This document shows positions 39,894 to 51,373 of a DNA stretch of 64,000 nucleotides, in pieces. Both the position numbers and the translations under genes were made by a program. Below the pieces are notes generated by a model, which had not been told where the DNA came from, did no database searches, and saw nothing but the letters and a program-made list of their open reading frames with translations. Where the stretch lies: the NCBI GenBank assembly GCA_003569185.1, contig BGOJ01000006.1:114675-178674 (forward strand). Reading direction: 5' to 3'. Each line of letters starts with the position of its first letter. The stretch's first letter is position 1. Source of the stretch: Candidatus Planktophila sp. Lineage in GTDB: Bacteria; Actinomycetota; Actinomycetes; Nanopelagicales; Nanopelagicaceae.

Positions 39894-41135
39894 TTATTTA
39901 TCGCTGTATCGTGCAATAAATCGAACATGATCTGGGTTTAACTCTGCAACTGTTCTTGCACCAAGTAATTTCATTGTTCTAGTAATTTGTGTGCGAAGAA
40001 TCTCTAAAGTGCGATCAACGCCAGGTTTTCCACCAGCCATTAAGCCATAAAGATAAGCTCTGCCAATCCAAGTGAATTTCGCTCCACTTGCAAGAGCTGC
40101 AACAACATCAGCGCCATGCATAATTCCAGTATCTACATGAACCTCTGCTTTATTGCCAACAGCTTTAATTACCTCTGGTAATAAGTGCAATGGCACAGGT
40201 GCACGGTCTAGTTGGCGTCCACCATGGTTAGAAAGAATTATTGCATCAGCACCAGCATCAATAGACATCACCGCATCATCAACATTTTGAATCCCTTTTA
40301 CAACGAGGTTTCCTTTCCATTGCCCTCTAATCCATTTTAAATCTTCATAGGTAACTGTTGGATCAAACATTGAATCAAGCAACTCAGCAACAGTGCCATT
40401 CCAAGAATCAAGGGATGCAAATTTAAGTGGATCTGTGGTTAAGAAATTAATCCACCAGGCTGGGCGTGGAATCGCATTCAAAATAGTTTTCGAGGTTAGT
40501 GAAGGTGGAATAGTCATTCCGTTTCTAACATCTCTTAATCTTGCACCTGCTACTGGAACATCTACTGTTAAAACTAAGGTATCAAAGCCTGCAGCTTTTG
40601 CTCTATCAACTAATGCCATGCTCCGATCGCGGTCTTTCCACATATAAAGTTGAAACCAATTTCGCCCAGTTGGCGCAGCTTTTGCGACATCTTCAATTGA
40701 TCGAGTGCCCATAGTTGAAAGCGTGAAAGGAATTCCAGCATCTGCTGCGGCGCAAGCTCCTGCATACTCACCTTCAGTTTGCATCATTCTGGTGAAACCA
40801 GTTGGCGCAATTCCAAGTGGCATACTCATTTTCTTGCCGAGCATTTGAACAGATAGATCTACATCTTTAACATTTAATAAAATTTTTGGCTGAAACTCTA
40901 ATTTTTCATATGCAGCACGGGCTCGAGTTAAACTTGATTCAGTATCTGCGCCGCCATCGGTGTAATCAAATGGTGCCTGCGGAGTGCGTCGCTTAGCAAT
41001 ATCTCTTAAATCATAGATTGTTAAAGCTCTAGTTAATCTGCGCTTACGAGGACTTAGAATTATTTTTCTAAACCGTAGTAATTGTGCAAGATCCTTTGGG
41101 CTAGGTATGCGCCGCTTAACCTTCACTTGGCTCAC
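39894..41135 (-). CDS. lldD: FMN-dependent 2-hydroxyacid (L-lactate type) dehydrogenase
   Basis: About 413 aa, of the FMN-dependent alpha-hydroxyacid dehydrogenase family, oxidising L-lactate or a similar 2-hydroxyacid to the 2-oxoacid at the membrane. Landmarks: [44 protein letters not shown], the catalytic histidine in [13 protein letters not shown] and the FMN-phosphate region [19 protein letters not shown]. The GTG at 41135 is preferred because GGAG lies 6-7 nt upstream; a TTG at 41150 is possible. Lactate is the likeliest substrate; glycolate or mandelate cannot be excluded. Electrons would enter the quinone pool. Confidence 0.85.
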   Translation of the reverse strand: MSQVKVKRRIPSPKDLAQLLRFRKIILSPRKRRLTRALTIYDLRDIAKRRTPQAPFDYTDGGADTESSLTRARAAYEKLEFQPKILLNVKDVDLSVQMLGKKMSMPLGIAPTGFTRMMQTEGEYAGACAAADAGIPFTLSTMGTRSIEDVAKAAPTGRNWFQLYMWKDRDRSMALVDRAKAAGFDTLVLTVDVPVAGARLRDVRNGMTIPPSLTSKTILNAIPRPAWWINFLTTDPLKFASLDSWNGTVAELLDSMFDPTVTYEDLKWIRGQWKGNLVVKGIQNVDDAVMSIDAGADAIILSNHGGRQLDRAPVPLHLLPEVIKAVGNKAEVHVDTGIMHGADVVAALASGAKFTWIGRAYLYGLMAGGKPGVDRTLEILRTQITRTMKLLGARTVAELNPDHVRFIARYSDK

Positions 41136-41174
41136 TACCGCTCCAATCAATCTTGATGAGTTCTGTGAAAACTC

Positions 41175-41195
41175 ATTCTAATTAACTAGTAAAGT
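41175..41195. promoter_or_regulatory. Divergent -10 boxes for lldD and yajQ
   Basis: Plus strand: TAAAGT (41190-41195), six bases, then ATG of yajQ at 41202, a leaderless arrangement. Minus strand: TAGAAT (41180-41175) upstream of the 2-hydroxyacid dehydrogenase gene, which keeps a short leader and a GGAG site. No clear -35 boxes. Confidence 0.5.
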
Positions 41196-41201
41196 ATAGA
41201 C

Positions 41202-41690
41202 ATGGCTGACAGTAGTTTCGATATCGTCTCAAAAATAGACCAAATGGAGTTGGATAACGCCTTTAATCAGTGTGACCGAGAGATCGCTACCAGGTTTGAT
41301 TTTAAAAATACCGATACAAAAATCGAAAAAACTGGCTTGAAAGTTGTTTTGGAATCCGGCACAGAAGAGCGAGCTAAGGCCGCACTTGATGTTTTCAAGG
41401 ACAAGTTGATTAAACGTAATGTCTCACTGAAACACCTAGATGCAGGTGAGCCAGCGTTAAGTGGAAAGACTTACCGAATTAATTGTGAATTTAAAGAGGG
41501 CATTTCAACTGAGAATGCCAAGAAGATTGCTAAGTTTCTAAAGGAAAGTGGCCCAAAATCACTTAAGACGCAAATACAGGGTGAAGAGCTGCGAGTATCT
41601 AGTAAAAGTCGGGATGATCTACAAATTGCAATTGCTCAAGTTAAAAAAGAGACATGGGATTTTGCAGTTCAATTTACTAATTACCGATAA
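41202..41690 (+). CDS. yajQ: YajQ family nucleotide-binding protein
   Basis: A 162-aa cytoplasmic protein of the YajQ (UPF0234) family, which has two ferredoxin-like domains; members bind nucleotides, in some species cyclic di-GMP. The family start [20 protein letters not shown], then [14 protein letters not shown] and the C-terminal [20 protein letters not shown] are clear. Its role in this organism is unknown. It has a leaderless-type start and no ribosome site. Confidence 0.93.
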   Translation: MADSSFDIVSKIDQMELDNAFNQCDREIATRFDFKNTDTKIEKTGLKVVLESGTEERAKAALDVFKDKLIKRNVSLKHLDAGEPALSGKTYRINCEFKEGISTENAKKIAKFLKESGPKSLKTQIQGEELRVSSKSRDDLQIAIAQVKKETWDFAVQFTNYR

Positions 41691-41710
41691 TTATTTAATT
41701 TAAGGATAAC

Positions 41711-42601
41711 TTGAAAACCAATCGGCTAGGCGTTGCATATGGCGTAGGTGCCTATGTTATTTGGGGATCGCTTCCAATTTATTGGAGATGGTTAGATCGA
41801 GCTACAGCATATGAAATTTTGGCCAATCGAGGTATCTGGTCGCTAATGGTCTGCTTGATTTTTCTTGCCTTTCAAAAACAATTGCGCTCTACCTTTAAAT
41901 TGATTAGAAATGTTAAGACTTTCTTTATTCTTTTAACTTCTTCATTCTTACTAACTTTGAACTGGGGAATTTACATATGGGCAGTATCAGTAGATCGAGT
42001 AGTAGAAGCATCTCTTGGCTACTACATGACACCGTTAGTTGTAGTTTGTTTTGGCGTCCTGATTTTAAAAGAGAAATTACGTTTTGCACAAAAGCTTTCC
42101 TTAAGTTTTGCGGGAGTCGGAGTAAGCATATTGACTATAGCTTTTGGGCAGTTGCCACTTGTGGCCTTTGGTTTAGCCCTAAGCTGGGGAACTTACTCAC
42201 TAATAAAGAAGAGACTTGATGCTGGATCTTTAGAAACTTTGTCTATCGAGATGATTTTTGCGCTAATCCCGAGTGCAACTTATATGTTCTACTTGATGAG
42301 CAAAAGTGAAGCTCAATATGGATCTGAGCTTTGGTTCTCGTTAATACTTATGACCTCTGGCTTAGTGACTGTTATCCCACTTTTGATGTTTAACTCCGCC
42401 GCAACTAGCCTGCCATTAACAATTACTGGTTTATTGGGCTACATAAACCCAACAATTATGTTTTTCGTAGGATTCATCGTTTTTCATGAGCCACTTACTT
42501 TTTCTAAAATCTTTGGATTTATATTTATCTGGACCGCACTGATTTTATTGGGAATTGATATGTATCGATCAGGTAGAGCGGTTAACCAAAGCAAAAGTTA
42601 A
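41711..42601 (+). CDS. rarD: RarD/EamA family permease
   Basis: A 296-aa inner-membrane protein with ten predicted helices (two EamA repeats) of the drug/metabolite transporter superfamily. RarD-type features include GAYVIWGSLPIYWRWLD near the N-terminus, the loop NWGIYIWAVSVDRVVEASLG and the last helices ending near residue 285. The substrate is unknown. The start is TTG at 41711 with an AAGGA site. Its final 33 nt overlap the convergent polyprenyl synthase gene. Confidence 0.85.
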   Translation: MKTNRLGVAYGVGAYVIWGSLPIYWRWLDRATAYEILANRGIWSLMVCLIFLAFQKQLRSTFKLIRNVKTFFILLTSSFLLTLNWGIYIWAVSVDRVVEASLGYYMTPLVVVCFGVLILKEKLRFAQKLSLSFAGVGVSILTIAFGQLPLVAFGLALSWGTYSLIKKRLDAGSLETLSIEMIFALIPSATYMFYLMSKSEAQYGSELWFSLILMTSGLVTVIPLLMFNSAATSLPLTITGLLGYINPTIMFFVGFIVFHEPLTFSKIFGFIFIWTALILLGIDMYRSGRAVNQSKS

Positions 42602-43555
42602 GTTATTCAACGCCTCTTTTGCAGCTCCTGCCGGAAGATCAATTAGTAAATCATTTGCCTCAGTTGCAACCTGACTTAAGTAGTCTTGAACCTTCTTTAA
42701 AGCTTTGTGCTTTCTAAGTTCCAAAATAACATTTGGCAAATCGTCATCACTTATTGGTTTATTCAACTTAAGAATTAACTCTTTATCAGCTGGATCATTA
42801 TCAGCCATCACAAAAAGAGTTACTAAGGTAGGAATTCCTTCTTTGAGATCTGTGCCGGGTGTTTTTCCAGAGGCTGTTTCATTGCTTGCGATATCTAATA
42901 AATCATCTGCAATCTGAAATGCAACACCAATTTTTTCACCAAATTTAGTTAGTGTCTCGACAACGGTTGGTGAGGCTCCTGAAAGAAGTGCGCCAAAACG
43001 CGCACTTGTTGCAATCAAAGATCCAGTTTTATCGGCTACTACTTTCATATAGTGATCGATTTGTGAAAGACCTTCACTTTTTCCTTGAGTTTCCTTTATT
43101 TGACCAATCACTAAACGCTCAAAGGTCTTTGCTTGCAACTTAACTGCTTCAGGTCCGATATCAGCCAACATGTCAGAAACCTTAGAAAATAGGTAATCTC
43201 CAGTAAGAATTGCAACAGCGTTATCCCATTTCTTATTAGCGCTAATTACACCACGTCGTAAAACAGCATCATCCATTACATCGTCGTGATACAAAGTGGC
43301 TAGGTGTGTTAATTCGCAACAAACAGCCGCTTTTATAATGTCATAATTGATTGGATCACCAAATTGTGCTGAAATTAATGTTAATAAAGGTCTAAGCCGT
43401 TTGCCGCCAGCTTCTACCAAGTGTCTAGAGGTCTCAACAACAAGCGGGTAATCCCCTTTAATATGAGATCGCATTAAATCTTCGACTTTTTTCATGTCGG
43501 CGATTAAAGATGCTTCCAACTGCTTGTCTAGATTAGGAATACCTACTTTATTCAT
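42569..43555 (-). CDS. Polyprenyl diphosphate synthase (quinone side-chain type)
   Basis: A 328-aa trans-isoprenyl diphosphate synthase. The two aspartate-rich motifs are DDVMD (91-95) and DDLLD (217-221); GGKRLRP (50-56) binds isopentenyl diphosphate. The residues four and five places before the first motif are small (A86, T87), consistent with long products such as C40-C45. The ATG directly follows the nuoN stop (TAAATG). Its place at the end of the nuo cluster and near the men genes suggests it makes the menaquinone tail; this is inference. Confidence 0.9.
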   Translation of the reverse strand: MNKVGIPNLDKQLEASLIADMKKVEDLMRSHIKGDYPLVVETSRHLVEAGGKRLRPLLTLISAQFGDPINYDIIKAAVCCELTHLATLYHDDVMDDAVLRRGVISANKKWDNAVAILTGDYLFSKVSDMLADIGPEAVKLQAKTFERLVIGQIKETQGKSEGLSQIDHYMKVVADKTGSLIATSARFGALLSGASPTVVETLTKFGEKIGVAFQIADDLLDIASNETASGKTPGTDLKEGIPTLVTLFVMADNDPADKELILKLNKPISDDDLPNVILELRKHKALKKVQDYLSQVATEANDLLIDLPAGAAKEALNNLTFALVNRST

Positions 43556-45064
43556 TTATTTGATAAAAGTAGAAAAATTTTCGGCGACATTAAGAAGTAG
43601 TGAGGGTGCTACTCCAATTACGGCTGAAATTACAGTTGCGACAGTAATTGAAATTCTGCTTTTCACACTTGGAATGATTATTGATACTGAATCATTTACT
43701 GGGTCAGTAAAGAACACCATGATTATTACCCGAATATAGAAGAAGGCTGCAATCGCGCTTGCTAGAACACCAGTTACAACTAAGGCAATATTTCCTGATT
43801 GATACGCGGCTGAGAAAATTGCAAACTTGCCAATAAATCCAGAGGTTAGCGGAATTCCAGCAAAACTTAGTAACAAGAAAGCAAAGACTGCGCCAACTAC
43901 AGGAGATTTCTTACCCAGGCCAATCCATCGATTTAAATCTGTGACTTCACCTGATGAGTCTCGAACCAATCCAATAATTCCAAAAGCTGCCAATGTGGTT
44001 AATCCATATGCCATTAAGTAAAACAAGGAAGCGGCTAATCCCTCTTTATTTAAAGCCACCACACCTGATAGCAAGAAACCTGCATGAGCAATTGATGAAT
44101 AAGCCAGCATTCGTTTTACATCACGTTGAGCAATTGCAACAACTGAACCGAGCAACATAGTTAAAATGGCAATTATTGTAATTATTGGGCGCCATAAAGT
44201 CTCAGCCTCAGCAAAACCAATATAGAAAATTCTTAAGATCGCACCGAAGGCGGCAACTTTTGTACAAGCTGCCATAAAAGCAGTGATTGGTGTTGGTGCT
44301 CCTTGGTAAACATCTGGTGTCCAAGAGTGGAAAGGAACTGCACTAATTTTAAATAGCAATCCAACAGATACAAAGACAATTCCAATCAACAAAAATACTT
44401 CGTTAGCGCTTCCAGCTGCAGCGCTTATTCCAACTAGTGAAATTGTGCCGGCGTAGCCATATAGGAATGCGGCGCCGAACAAGAAGAAAGCTGATGCGTA
44501 TGCACCCAATAAAAAGTACTTCAGGGCAGCCTCTTGTGAGAGCAAGCGTTTACGTCTACTTAATCCTGCAAGTAGATAAAGAGGCAGTGAGAAAACTTCT
44601 AGGGCGACAAATAATGTAATCAAGTCAGTTGCCACTGGAAATAGCATCATGCCTGCCACTGCAAATAAGAAGAGTGGGAAAATCTCAGTTTGCTGATTCT
44701 TTAGCTGCAATGCAATTGCTTCCTCGTTGGAGCCGGGAATTGCAGAAGCTTGGGCTGTGAAATTATCTTGATCAGCTATTAGCAACACGGCAATCAAGGC
44801 CAAAATAACTACTGTTGCCTGCAAAAAGATTCCGGCTTTATCAATTGTTACTGAGTTAACTGCGGCAGTAGTAGATGAAAGGTCTCGAATTCGCCAAAGT
44901 TGAAGCAACGACAGAAGTAAAGCTCCGATGCTCACTGTCAGTTGAACAGCGGCCCGGTGTGCTCTACCCATGAAAGCTTCAATTAAAACGCCAATTACTG
45001 CAGCTGCAAAAACAATTAACATCGGTGAAAGGAGCATGTAACTAAGTGCTGGTGCGGTTAACAT
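43556..45064 (-). CDS. nuoN: NADH-quinone oxidoreductase subunit N
   Basis: NuoN (502 aa, about 14 helices) is one of the three antiporter-like proton channels of complex I. ALEVFSLPLYLLAGL, KISAVPFHSWTPDVYQGAPT (with the conserved lysine) and VKRMLAYSSIAHAGFLLSGV are family landmarks. Its ATG overlaps the nuoM stop by one base. Confidence 0.97.
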   Translation of the reverse strand: MLTAPALSYMLLSPMLIVFAAAVIGVLIEAFMGRAHRAAVQLTVSIGALLLSLLQLWRIRDLSSTTAAVNSVTIDKAGIFLQATVVILALIAVLLIADQDNFTAQASAIPGSNEEAIALQLKNQQTEIFPLFLFAVAGMMLFPVATDLITLFVALEVFSLPLYLLAGLSRRKRLLSQEAALKYFLLGAYASAFFLFGAAFLYGYAGTISLVGISAAAGSANEVFLLIGIVFVSVGLLFKISAVPFHSWTPDVYQGAPTPITAFMAACTKVAAFGAILRIFYIGFAEAETLWRPIITIIAILTMLLGSVVAIAQRDVKRMLAYSSIAHAGFLLSGVVALNKEGLAASLFYLMAYGLTTLAAFGIIGLVRDSSGEVTDLNRWIGLGKKSPVVGAVFAFLLLSFAGIPLTSGFIGKFAIFSAAYQSGNIALVVTGVLASAIAAFFYIRVIIMVFFTDPVNDSVSIIIPSVKSRISITVATVISAVIGVAPSLLLNVAENFSTFIK

Positions 45065-46570
45065 TATTTATTCACCTCCGCAACTGGATCAGTAAAACCT
45101 GCATTGGTGACTATTTTTTCTGATGTTGGATTAATAAAATCTAAAACTGGTTTTGGATAAAAGCCCATCACTACGATAATTGCAATTACTGGCGCTATTG
45201 CAATCTTTTCGCGAAGGTTTAAATCCTTCAGATTTTCATTACCCTCAGTTGTTGGACCATGTAATGTCTTTTGGATAGGAATCAAGATATACAACGCTGC
45301 TAGAACTATTCCCAAAGTTCCAATGACAGCTGCTACTGGATATCTTGTATAGGTTCCTACTAAAACTAGAAATTCGCTAACAAAGCTTGATAAGCCTGGC
45401 AGTGCCAAACCTGACATACCAGCAATAAAGAAGCTCCATGCCATTACAGGTGTAACCCTTTGCAATCCACCAAAATCAGAAATTGTTGAAGATTTTCTAC
45501 GTGCCATCATCCAGCCTGCAACCAAAAATAGAGCTGCGGTCGAAAATCCATGATTTACCATATATAAGTTAGCGCCTGACATTCCTTGCGATGTCATCGC
45601 AAAGATACCCATTGTTATAAAGCCAAAGTGCGAGATAGATGTAAATGCAATTAATCCTTTAATATCTTTTTGACCAATTGCCATAAAGGCACCATAAATT
45701 ATTGAAATAACTGCCAGAGTAATAATCAGTGGTGTGAAAGTTTTGCTTGCATCAGGAAACAAAGCTAAGCAAAATCTGATCATTCCGTAGGTGCCTACTT
45801 TGTCTAATACTCCAAGTAGCAATACAGATGTTCCCTGGGGTGGCTGCTTTAGCGGCATCTGGTAGCCAGGTATGAAATGGCCATAGCGGGGCTTTGATTG
45901 CAAAAGCTATAAAAAATCCTAAGAATAAAAAGTTTTCAGTTTGGTTATCTATCTCAAGTGTTGCTAATTGTGTTAGGTCAAATGTTGCACCAATTTGGTT
46001 TCCGGAGATTACATAAATTCCAATTATTGAAGCCAACATTAGTAGTCCACCAAATAAGCTGTATAGAAGGAACTTAATAGCGGCAGCAGATCTATTTCCT
46101 GTGCCATAACCACCGATTAAGAAATAAACTGGAATTAGCATTGCTTCGAAGAAAACATAAAATAGAAATAGATCAGTGGCAGCAAAAACGCCAATCATCA
46201 TCGTCTCTAAAATCAAGATCAACACATAGAAGGTTTTTACTCCCCATCGACCGCCCTCAGACTCATTCCAGGTTGCTAAGACAACGATTGGAACCAAAAT
46301 TGTTGAAAGCAAGATTAAAACTAGAGAAATTCCATCTACACCTACTGCAAAATTTATATTGAAAGCTGATATCCAGGAGTTGCTTTGCACATATTGCATT
46401 GTTGTTACTGATTTATCAAAGCCTAGGGCTAAAAATATTGAGCCAATTGCCACCAAGGTGGTAATTACAAATACATACTTTTTAATTAAATCTGAATTCT
46501 TGCTCGGTAAGAAATAGATTAGTCCAGCACCTAGCAGTGGAAGTGCTCCAATTAAAGTTAATAAACTCAC
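45064..46570 (-). pseudogene. nuoM: NADH-quinone oxidoreductase subunit M, broken by a one-base frameshift
   Basis: NuoM is the second antiporter-like proton channel of complex I. The 5' part (46570 to about 45840) reads normally to PFHTWLPDAAKAATPG and then goes out of frame. The 3' part, from GTSVLLLGVLDKVGTYGMIR to the end at 45064, is in the +1 frame. Removing one base at 45833-45840 (minus strand CCCCAGGG) restores about 501 aa. Both halves are well conserved (HFGFITMG, NHGFSTAALFLVAG), so the damage is recent or is a sequencing error. It overlaps nuoL by 4 nt. Confidence 0.93.
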
Positions 46571-48456
46571 GCTGTCACCGCCCAGATAGTTGCGATCAGA
46601 GCCAAGGCACCAATCACCATCATTAGTGCGTAACTTCTAACATAGCCATTTTGTAAAGTTCGTAATTTATTACCGGTTGAAATTGAAACACCACCAACTG
46701 CTCTAACCAAACCATCTATAAGTAGGTAATCAATATTTAATAAATTCTTTACTAAAGATTGTCCTGGGCGCATTAAAGTTGCCTCGTTAAAGTCATCTTG
46801 GAATAAATCTCTACGAGCTGCTTTAGTTAATATCGAGACTTTTTCTGGCGCCTTATCTAATTGATCGCCACGATATTTAAGTACCGCAATTGAGATACCA
46901 ATTACCACGACCGCTAAAGTCATAAGTGAGACAACAATTGGTGGCAGTAACTCTTTATGATGCTCTTTTAATGGATTAACAACTGGTTCTAGCCAATGAA
47001 CAAGTGATTCACCTCTAGATAAGAGATAACCAGATGCTACTGATCCAACTGACAGCAATCCAATTGGTATCAACATCAAGGCCGGGCTTTCATGAGGCTC
47101 ATCTTTATGGCCCCATCTTTCATTTCCAAAGAAAGTTAAAATCACAACACGAGTCATATAGAAAGCAGTGATCATTGCACCCAAAAGAGTTGCAAGTCCC
47201 AAAGCTAAACCTTTAATACCACCTTCATTAAATGCCGTTTCGATTATTTTATCTTTTGAATAAAAGCCTGCAAATGGTGGAACGCCAATGATGGCTAAAT
47301 ATCCCAAACCGAAAGTCAATGCTGTTATTGGCATAAACTTTCCGATACCGCCATATTTGCGCATGTTCACTTCATCTTTCATGCCGTGCATAACCGAACC
47401 AGCACCTAAAAACATACTTGCCTTGAAGAACCCATGAGTTAATAAATGCATGATTGCAAATGCATATCCAATTGGTCCTAAACCAGTTGCCAAAATCATG
47501 TAACCAATTTGAGACATCGTGGAAGCTGCTAATGCCTTTTTAATATCATCTTTGGCTGTACCAATAATTGCACCGAATAGAAGTGTTACTCCACCAATTA
47601 TTAAAACCATTAATTGCGCAACAGGAGCTTCGTCAAATACAAAATTAGATCTTGTAATTAAATAAACACCAGCAGTTACCATCGTTGCTGCATGGATCAA
47701 AGCTGAAACCGGAGTTGGACCAGCCATTGCATCTCCCAGCCAAGATTGCAATGGAAATTGTGCTGATTTTCCGCAAGCAGCAAGTAAGAGCATTAAGCCA
47801 ATAGCAGTCAATTGTGTAGAGGATGCTTGATCAATATTTTCTTTCATTCCAGAGAATGAAACATCGCCAAATGTTGCAAAGGCAATCATTATTGCAAGAG
47901 ATAGACCAACATCGCCGACTCGATTAGCAACAAACGCTTTTTTTGCTGCAGTTGCATAAGCTGGTTTTTGATTCCAGAATCCAATTAATAAATAGGAAGC
48001 TAATCCCACGCCTTCCCATCCAACATACAAATTCAAATAAGAATCACCTAAAACTAGAAGCAGCATTGCTGCGATAAATAGATTCAGATAAGCAAAAAAT
48101 CTACGTCGATCTAGATCATGAGACATATAGGCGATTGAATAAACGTGAATCAACGTGCCAACACCTGTAATCAAGAGAACAAAGCAAATTGATAATTGGT
48201 CCAAGAGAAGTGAAGCATCAACATTGAAGGAGCCAACTGATATCCAGGTGAACAATTTTTGAGTTACAGCTCTGCTTTCCTCTGCCCGGCCTTGCATTGC
48301 GAAAAACTCAACTACTCCGATTGTGAAGGTTGAGGCGGAAACAATGGTGCCCATGATGTGGCCCCATGAATTAGCTCGCTTTCCAGCTAGCAATAAAATT
48401 GCAGAGCTAAATAACGGAAGTGCGATTAGCCAAAGTAAATTCTCAGATGTTTGCAT
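46567..48456 (-). CDS. nuoL: NADH-quinone oxidoreductase subunit L
   Basis: NuoL (629 aa) is the distal proton channel of complex I, with the long lateral helix at its C-terminus. Landmarks: [38 protein letters not shown] with [12 protein letters not shown], and [19 protein letters not shown]. It lies 3 nt after nuoK. Confidence 0.98.
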   Translation of the reverse strand: MQTSENLLWLIALPLFSSAILLLAGKRANSWGHIMGTIVSASTFTIGVVEFFAMQGRAEESRAVTQKLFTWISVGSFNVDASLLLDQLSICFVLLITGVGTLIHVYSIAYMSHDLDRRRFFAYLNLFIAAMLLLVLGDSYLNLYVGWEGVGLASYLLIGFWNQKPAYATAAKKAFVANRVGDVGLSLAIMIAFATFGDVSFSGMKENIDQASSTQLTAIGLMLLLAACGKSAQFPLQSWLGDAMAGPTPVSALIHAATMVTAGVYLITRSNFVFDEAPVAQLMVLIIGGVTLLFGAIIGTAKDDIKKALAASTMSQIGYMILATGLGPIGYAFAIMHLLTHGFFKASMFLGAGSVMHGMKDEVNMRKYGGIGKFMPITALTFGLGYLAIIGVPPFAGFYSKDKIIETAFNEGGIKGLALGLATLLGAMITAFYMTRVVILTFFGNERWGHKDEPHESPALMLIPIGLLSVGSVASGYLLSRGESLVHWLEPVVNPLKEHHKELLPPIVVSLMTLAVVVIGISIAVLKYRGDQLDKAPEKVSILTKAARRDLFQDDFNEATLMRPGQSLVKNLLNIDYLLIDGLVRAVGGVSISTGNKLRTLQNGYVRSYALMMVIGALALIATIWAVTA

Positions 48457-48459
48457 TTT

Positions 48460-48759
48460 TTATCTCTTTAACAAACTTGCATCATCAACTGATGCAGATC
48501 GCCTAGATCGGTAAATCGTCACAATAATTGCCAGTCCCACAACCACTTCACAAGCTGCAACGACCATCGTGAAGAAAGCTACAACTTGACCTTCTAAATT
48601 ACTGTTTATTCTTGCGAAAGTAACAAAAGCTAAATTTGCTGCATTCAACATAAGCTCGATGCACATAAAGACAACAATTGAATTCCGGCGAACGACTACG
48701 CCAATTGCACCAATCGTAAATAAAATTGCGGAGAGGTAGAGATAATTTGCAATTGCCAT
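48460..48759 (-). CDS. nuoK: NADH-quinone oxidoreductase subunit K
   Basis: NuoK (99 aa, three helices) is in the membrane arm of complex I. The glutamate-bearing helix reads [18 protein letters not shown], and the third helix is [18 protein letters not shown]. The ATG overlaps the nuoJ stop by one base. Confidence 0.98.
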   Translation of the reverse strand: MAIANYLYLSAILFTIGAIGVVVRRNSIVVFMCIELMLNAANLAFVTFARINSNLEGQVVAFFTMVVAACEVVVGLAIIVTIYRSRRSASVDDASLLKR

Positions 48760-49541
48760 TACTTCTCCTCCTCTTCTTCACTCTTCATTTGGAACGTTGC
48801 GCTTTCAATCATGTCGCCTCGTGCCTGTAATACATTAGAAATTGAAGTCGGTGCTGCTTTTCCAGTTGGTAGAAGCGCTGGAACATCCACTGCATTATGT
48901 AGTGCATAAATGCCTGCAGCAGGCAATCCAGCAGCAGCATTCAAATTATCTTTTCTAAATCTAGCAATTGAAAGATCTCGTTGAGCAAATTTAGATTTAC
49001 TCTTTTGGCTATGGCCTAGAACCATTGCACCTAATGCTGCAGTTATCAACAGTGCGGAAACTACTTCAAATGCGAAGACATATTTTGTAAATAACTGCTC
49101 AGCAATTCCAAATGCATTTCCCTCCGCGTTCGCCGCAGAAAGCCCATAGATAGGACGACCAAATGTTGCCCTGCCAATCAGAGATACCAATAATCCACCG
49201 AAACCAATTGCTGCCACTATGGAAACTGGACGAAGCCCAGGGATATTTTCTTCCAAGGAATCTGAAGTATCGACACCAACCAACATCAAAATAAATAGGA
49301 ATAACATCATTACCGCACCGGTGTAAACAACTATTTGAACAATTCCTAAAAAGAGGGCGTCTTGAGCGATATAGAAAATTGCTAATGAAATCATTACCCA
49401 AGCCAATAAAAGTGCTGAATGAACAGCTTTCTTAACTAACAACATTCCTAACGCAGCAACAACTGAAAGTGGCGCTAAAAAATAAAATAAATAAGATTCC
49501 GGTGCCGCAGTAGTACCAATATCTAATGCAAGATTAATCAT
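48759..49541 (-). CDS. nuoJ: NADH-quinone oxidoreductase subunit J
   Basis: NuoJ (260 aa) is a five-helix membrane subunit; the pi-bulge region is in [21 protein letters not shown] soluble C-terminal extension of about 80 residues follows the last helix. The start at 49541 ([16 protein letters not shown]) overlaps the end of nuoI by 8 nt with AAGG about 10 nt upstream; an earlier ATG would lie deep inside nuoI. Confidence 0.93.
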   Translation of the reverse strand: MINLALDIGTTAAPESYLFYFLAPLSVVAALGMLLVKKAVHSALLLAWVMISLAIFYIAQDALFLGIVQIVVYTGAVMMLFLFILMLVGVDTSDSLEENIPGLRPVSIVAAIGFGGLLVSLIGRATFGRPIYGLSAANAEGNAFGIAEQLFTKYVFAFEVVSALLITAALGAMVLGHSQKSKSKFAQRDLSIARFRKDNLNAAAGLPAAGIYALHNAVDVPALLPTGKAAPTSISNVLQARGDMIESATFQMKSEEEEEK

Positions 49542-50157
49542 CTTTTGCCACACCTTGTGATGGGTGAGAGCCTGTGACTTCGCCTCGGTAATAATTTCCG
49601 TCATCAGTATTTGGATACATTGGATGTGGTGGTGGCACCATTCCGGCCCGTAGTGGACCTAAGAGATCATCTTTTTCAAATATTAATTTACCTCTAGTGC
49701 TATCAGCTAGCTCGTACTCATTAGTCATCGTCAAAGCTCGAGTAGGGCAGGCTTCGATACAAAGTCCACAGAAGATGCAACGTAGATAATTAATTTGATA
49801 AACCTTGCCATATCGCTCACCTGGAGAGAATTGTTCACCCTCTTTATTGTCAGCACCTTCAACATAAATTGCATCTGCTGGACATGCCCACGCACATAAC
49901 TCACAACCAATGCACTTTTCTAATCCATCTGGGTGGCGATTTAATTGATGACGTCCATGAAACCGCTCAGCTGTTGGTTCTTTTACCTCTGGATATTGAA
50001 CAGTATTCACTTTTTTAAACATTGTTTTAAAAGTTACCCAAAAGCCCAAGAGTTGCTTAGGAAAGCTTGCACTTGAATGATCAGTAATCGGCACCTTTGA
50101 TTGATCCGCTTTTGCTAAACCAAACTCTTCGTGCCGAGGCAAAAGTTCATCAGCCAT
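49534..50157 (-). CDS. nuoI: NADH-quinone oxidoreductase subunit I
   Basis: NuoI (207 aa) carries clusters N6a and N6b leading electrons to N2. Two 4Fe-4S motifs are visible: [12 protein letters not shown] and [14 protein letters not shown]-terminal tail of about 60 residues extends beyond the core. It overlaps nuoH by 8 nt. Confidence 0.98.
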   Translation of the reverse strand: MADELLPRHEEFGLAKADQSKVPITDHSSASFPKQLLGFWVTFKTMFKKVNTVQYPEVKEPTAERFHGRHQLNRHPDGLEKCIGCELCAWACPADAIYVEGADNKEGEQFSPGERYGKVYQINYLRCIFCGLCIEACPTRALTMTNEYELADSTRGKLIFEKDDLLGPLRAGMVPPPHPMYPNTDDGNYYRGEVTGSHPSQGVAKDD

Positions 50158-51373
50158 TTAATTGCTCCGCTCTAGAGGTTGGAATTACTGGTACTGGGAA
50201 ACTTGGTTGTGTGGCATCAATAAACTTTGCTGCTTCAGCAATTTTCGTTTTTTGTCGATCAATTAAAGATGTTACTGCTAAATACAACAGAGCAACGGAG
50301 AATACAAAGGCAAATATCAGTGCTCGTGGGGCATTTTGTTGAGACATAACACGTAAAGTTGCCACCACTAAAATCCAAACAAGTGAGAATGGAATTAATA
50401 CTTTCCAACCGAATTTCATAAATTGGTCATATCGAAGTCGTGGGAGGGTTCCACGTAGCCAAACAAATACGAAGAAGAAAGCTAATACCTTCACAAAGAA
50501 CCAAATCAAAGTAAACCAACCACCGAGCCATTGCTCGGTGAATCCGAGGCCAGGAAGTGCTCGATAACCACCAAGGAATAAGGTGGTTGCAAGGGCTGAA
50601 ACTGCAATGATATTTACATACTCAGATAAGAAAAATAGTGCGAACTTAAGTGATGAATATTCAGTATGGAATCCACCAACTAGCTCACCTTCAGCTTCGG
50701 CTAAATCAAAGGGTGCGCGATTTGTTTCTCCGACCATTGAGATTGCATAAATAACAAATGATGGAAATAGAACAACTGCATACCACCACTGATCTTGTGC
50801 AGCAACAATTTCTGAAGTTGACATTGAGCCGGCATAAATAAATACCGCAACAAGTGATAGACCCATTGCAACTTCATATGAAATAACTTGAGCAGAAGAT
50901 CGAAGTCCGCCAAGTAATGGATAAGTAGAACCAGAAGACCAACCTGCCAACACAATTCCATAAACTCCAACTGAAGCAATTGCTAAAACATAAAGAACGC
51001 CAACTGAGAGATCTGTAAGTTGCATAGCAGTTTGCTGGCCAAAGAAATTAACTGGTCCAGTCATTGGAATTACAGCAAATGCCATAAAACATGCGGTTGT
51101 GCTAATAATTGGCGCAATTACGAAAACTATTCGATCAGCAGCCTTCGGAATTAAATCTTCTTTCAAAGCAAGTTTTACACCATCAACTAATGCTTGAAGT
51201 AATCCAAACTTACCTACTCTGTTGGGTCCACTTCGCTGTTGCATTCTTGCAACAATTCTTCGCTCTCCCCAAACAGACATAATGGTGAGAAAAACACATG
51301 CGGCAAAAATAATTAATCCCTTTAGTGCAATTATCCAACCTGGATCTTGGCTAATTAATTGTGCATTAGTCAT
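50150..51373 (-). CDS. nuoH: NADH-quinone oxidoreductase subunit H
   Basis: NuoH (407 aa, eight core helices) forms much of the quinone-binding channel. Conserved loops: [20 protein letters not shown], and [20 protein letters not shown] in the third loop. A C-terminal extra helix and tail make it longer than the E. coli protein. It overlaps nuoG by 4 nt. Confidence 0.98.
   Translation of the reverse strand: MTNAQLISQDPGWIIALKGLIIFAACVFLTIMSVWGERRIVARMQQRSGPNRVGKFGLLQALVDGVKLALKEDLIPKAADRIVFVIAPIISTTACFMAFAVIPMTGPVNFFGQQTAMQLTDLSVGVLYVLAIASVGVYGIVLAGWSSGSTYPLLGGLRSSAQVISYEVAMGLSLVAVFIYAGSMSTSEIVAAQDQWWYAVVLFPSFVIYAISMVGETNRAPFDLAEAEGELVGGFHTEYSSLKFALFFLSEYVNIIAVSALATTLFLGGYRALPGLGFTEQWLGGWFTLIWFFVKVLAFFFVFVWLRGTLPRLRYDQFMKFGWKVLIPFSLVWILVVATLRVMSQQNAPRALIFAFVFSVALLYLAVTSLIDRQKTKIAEAAKFIDATQPSFPVPVIPTSRAEQLNG

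Noticed and set aside
45833..45840. Programmed +1 frameshifting in nuoM
   Set aside because: No slippery CCC-N or stop-codon arrangement known for +1 recoding, and no stimulatory structure is evident; an indel or sequencing error is simpler.
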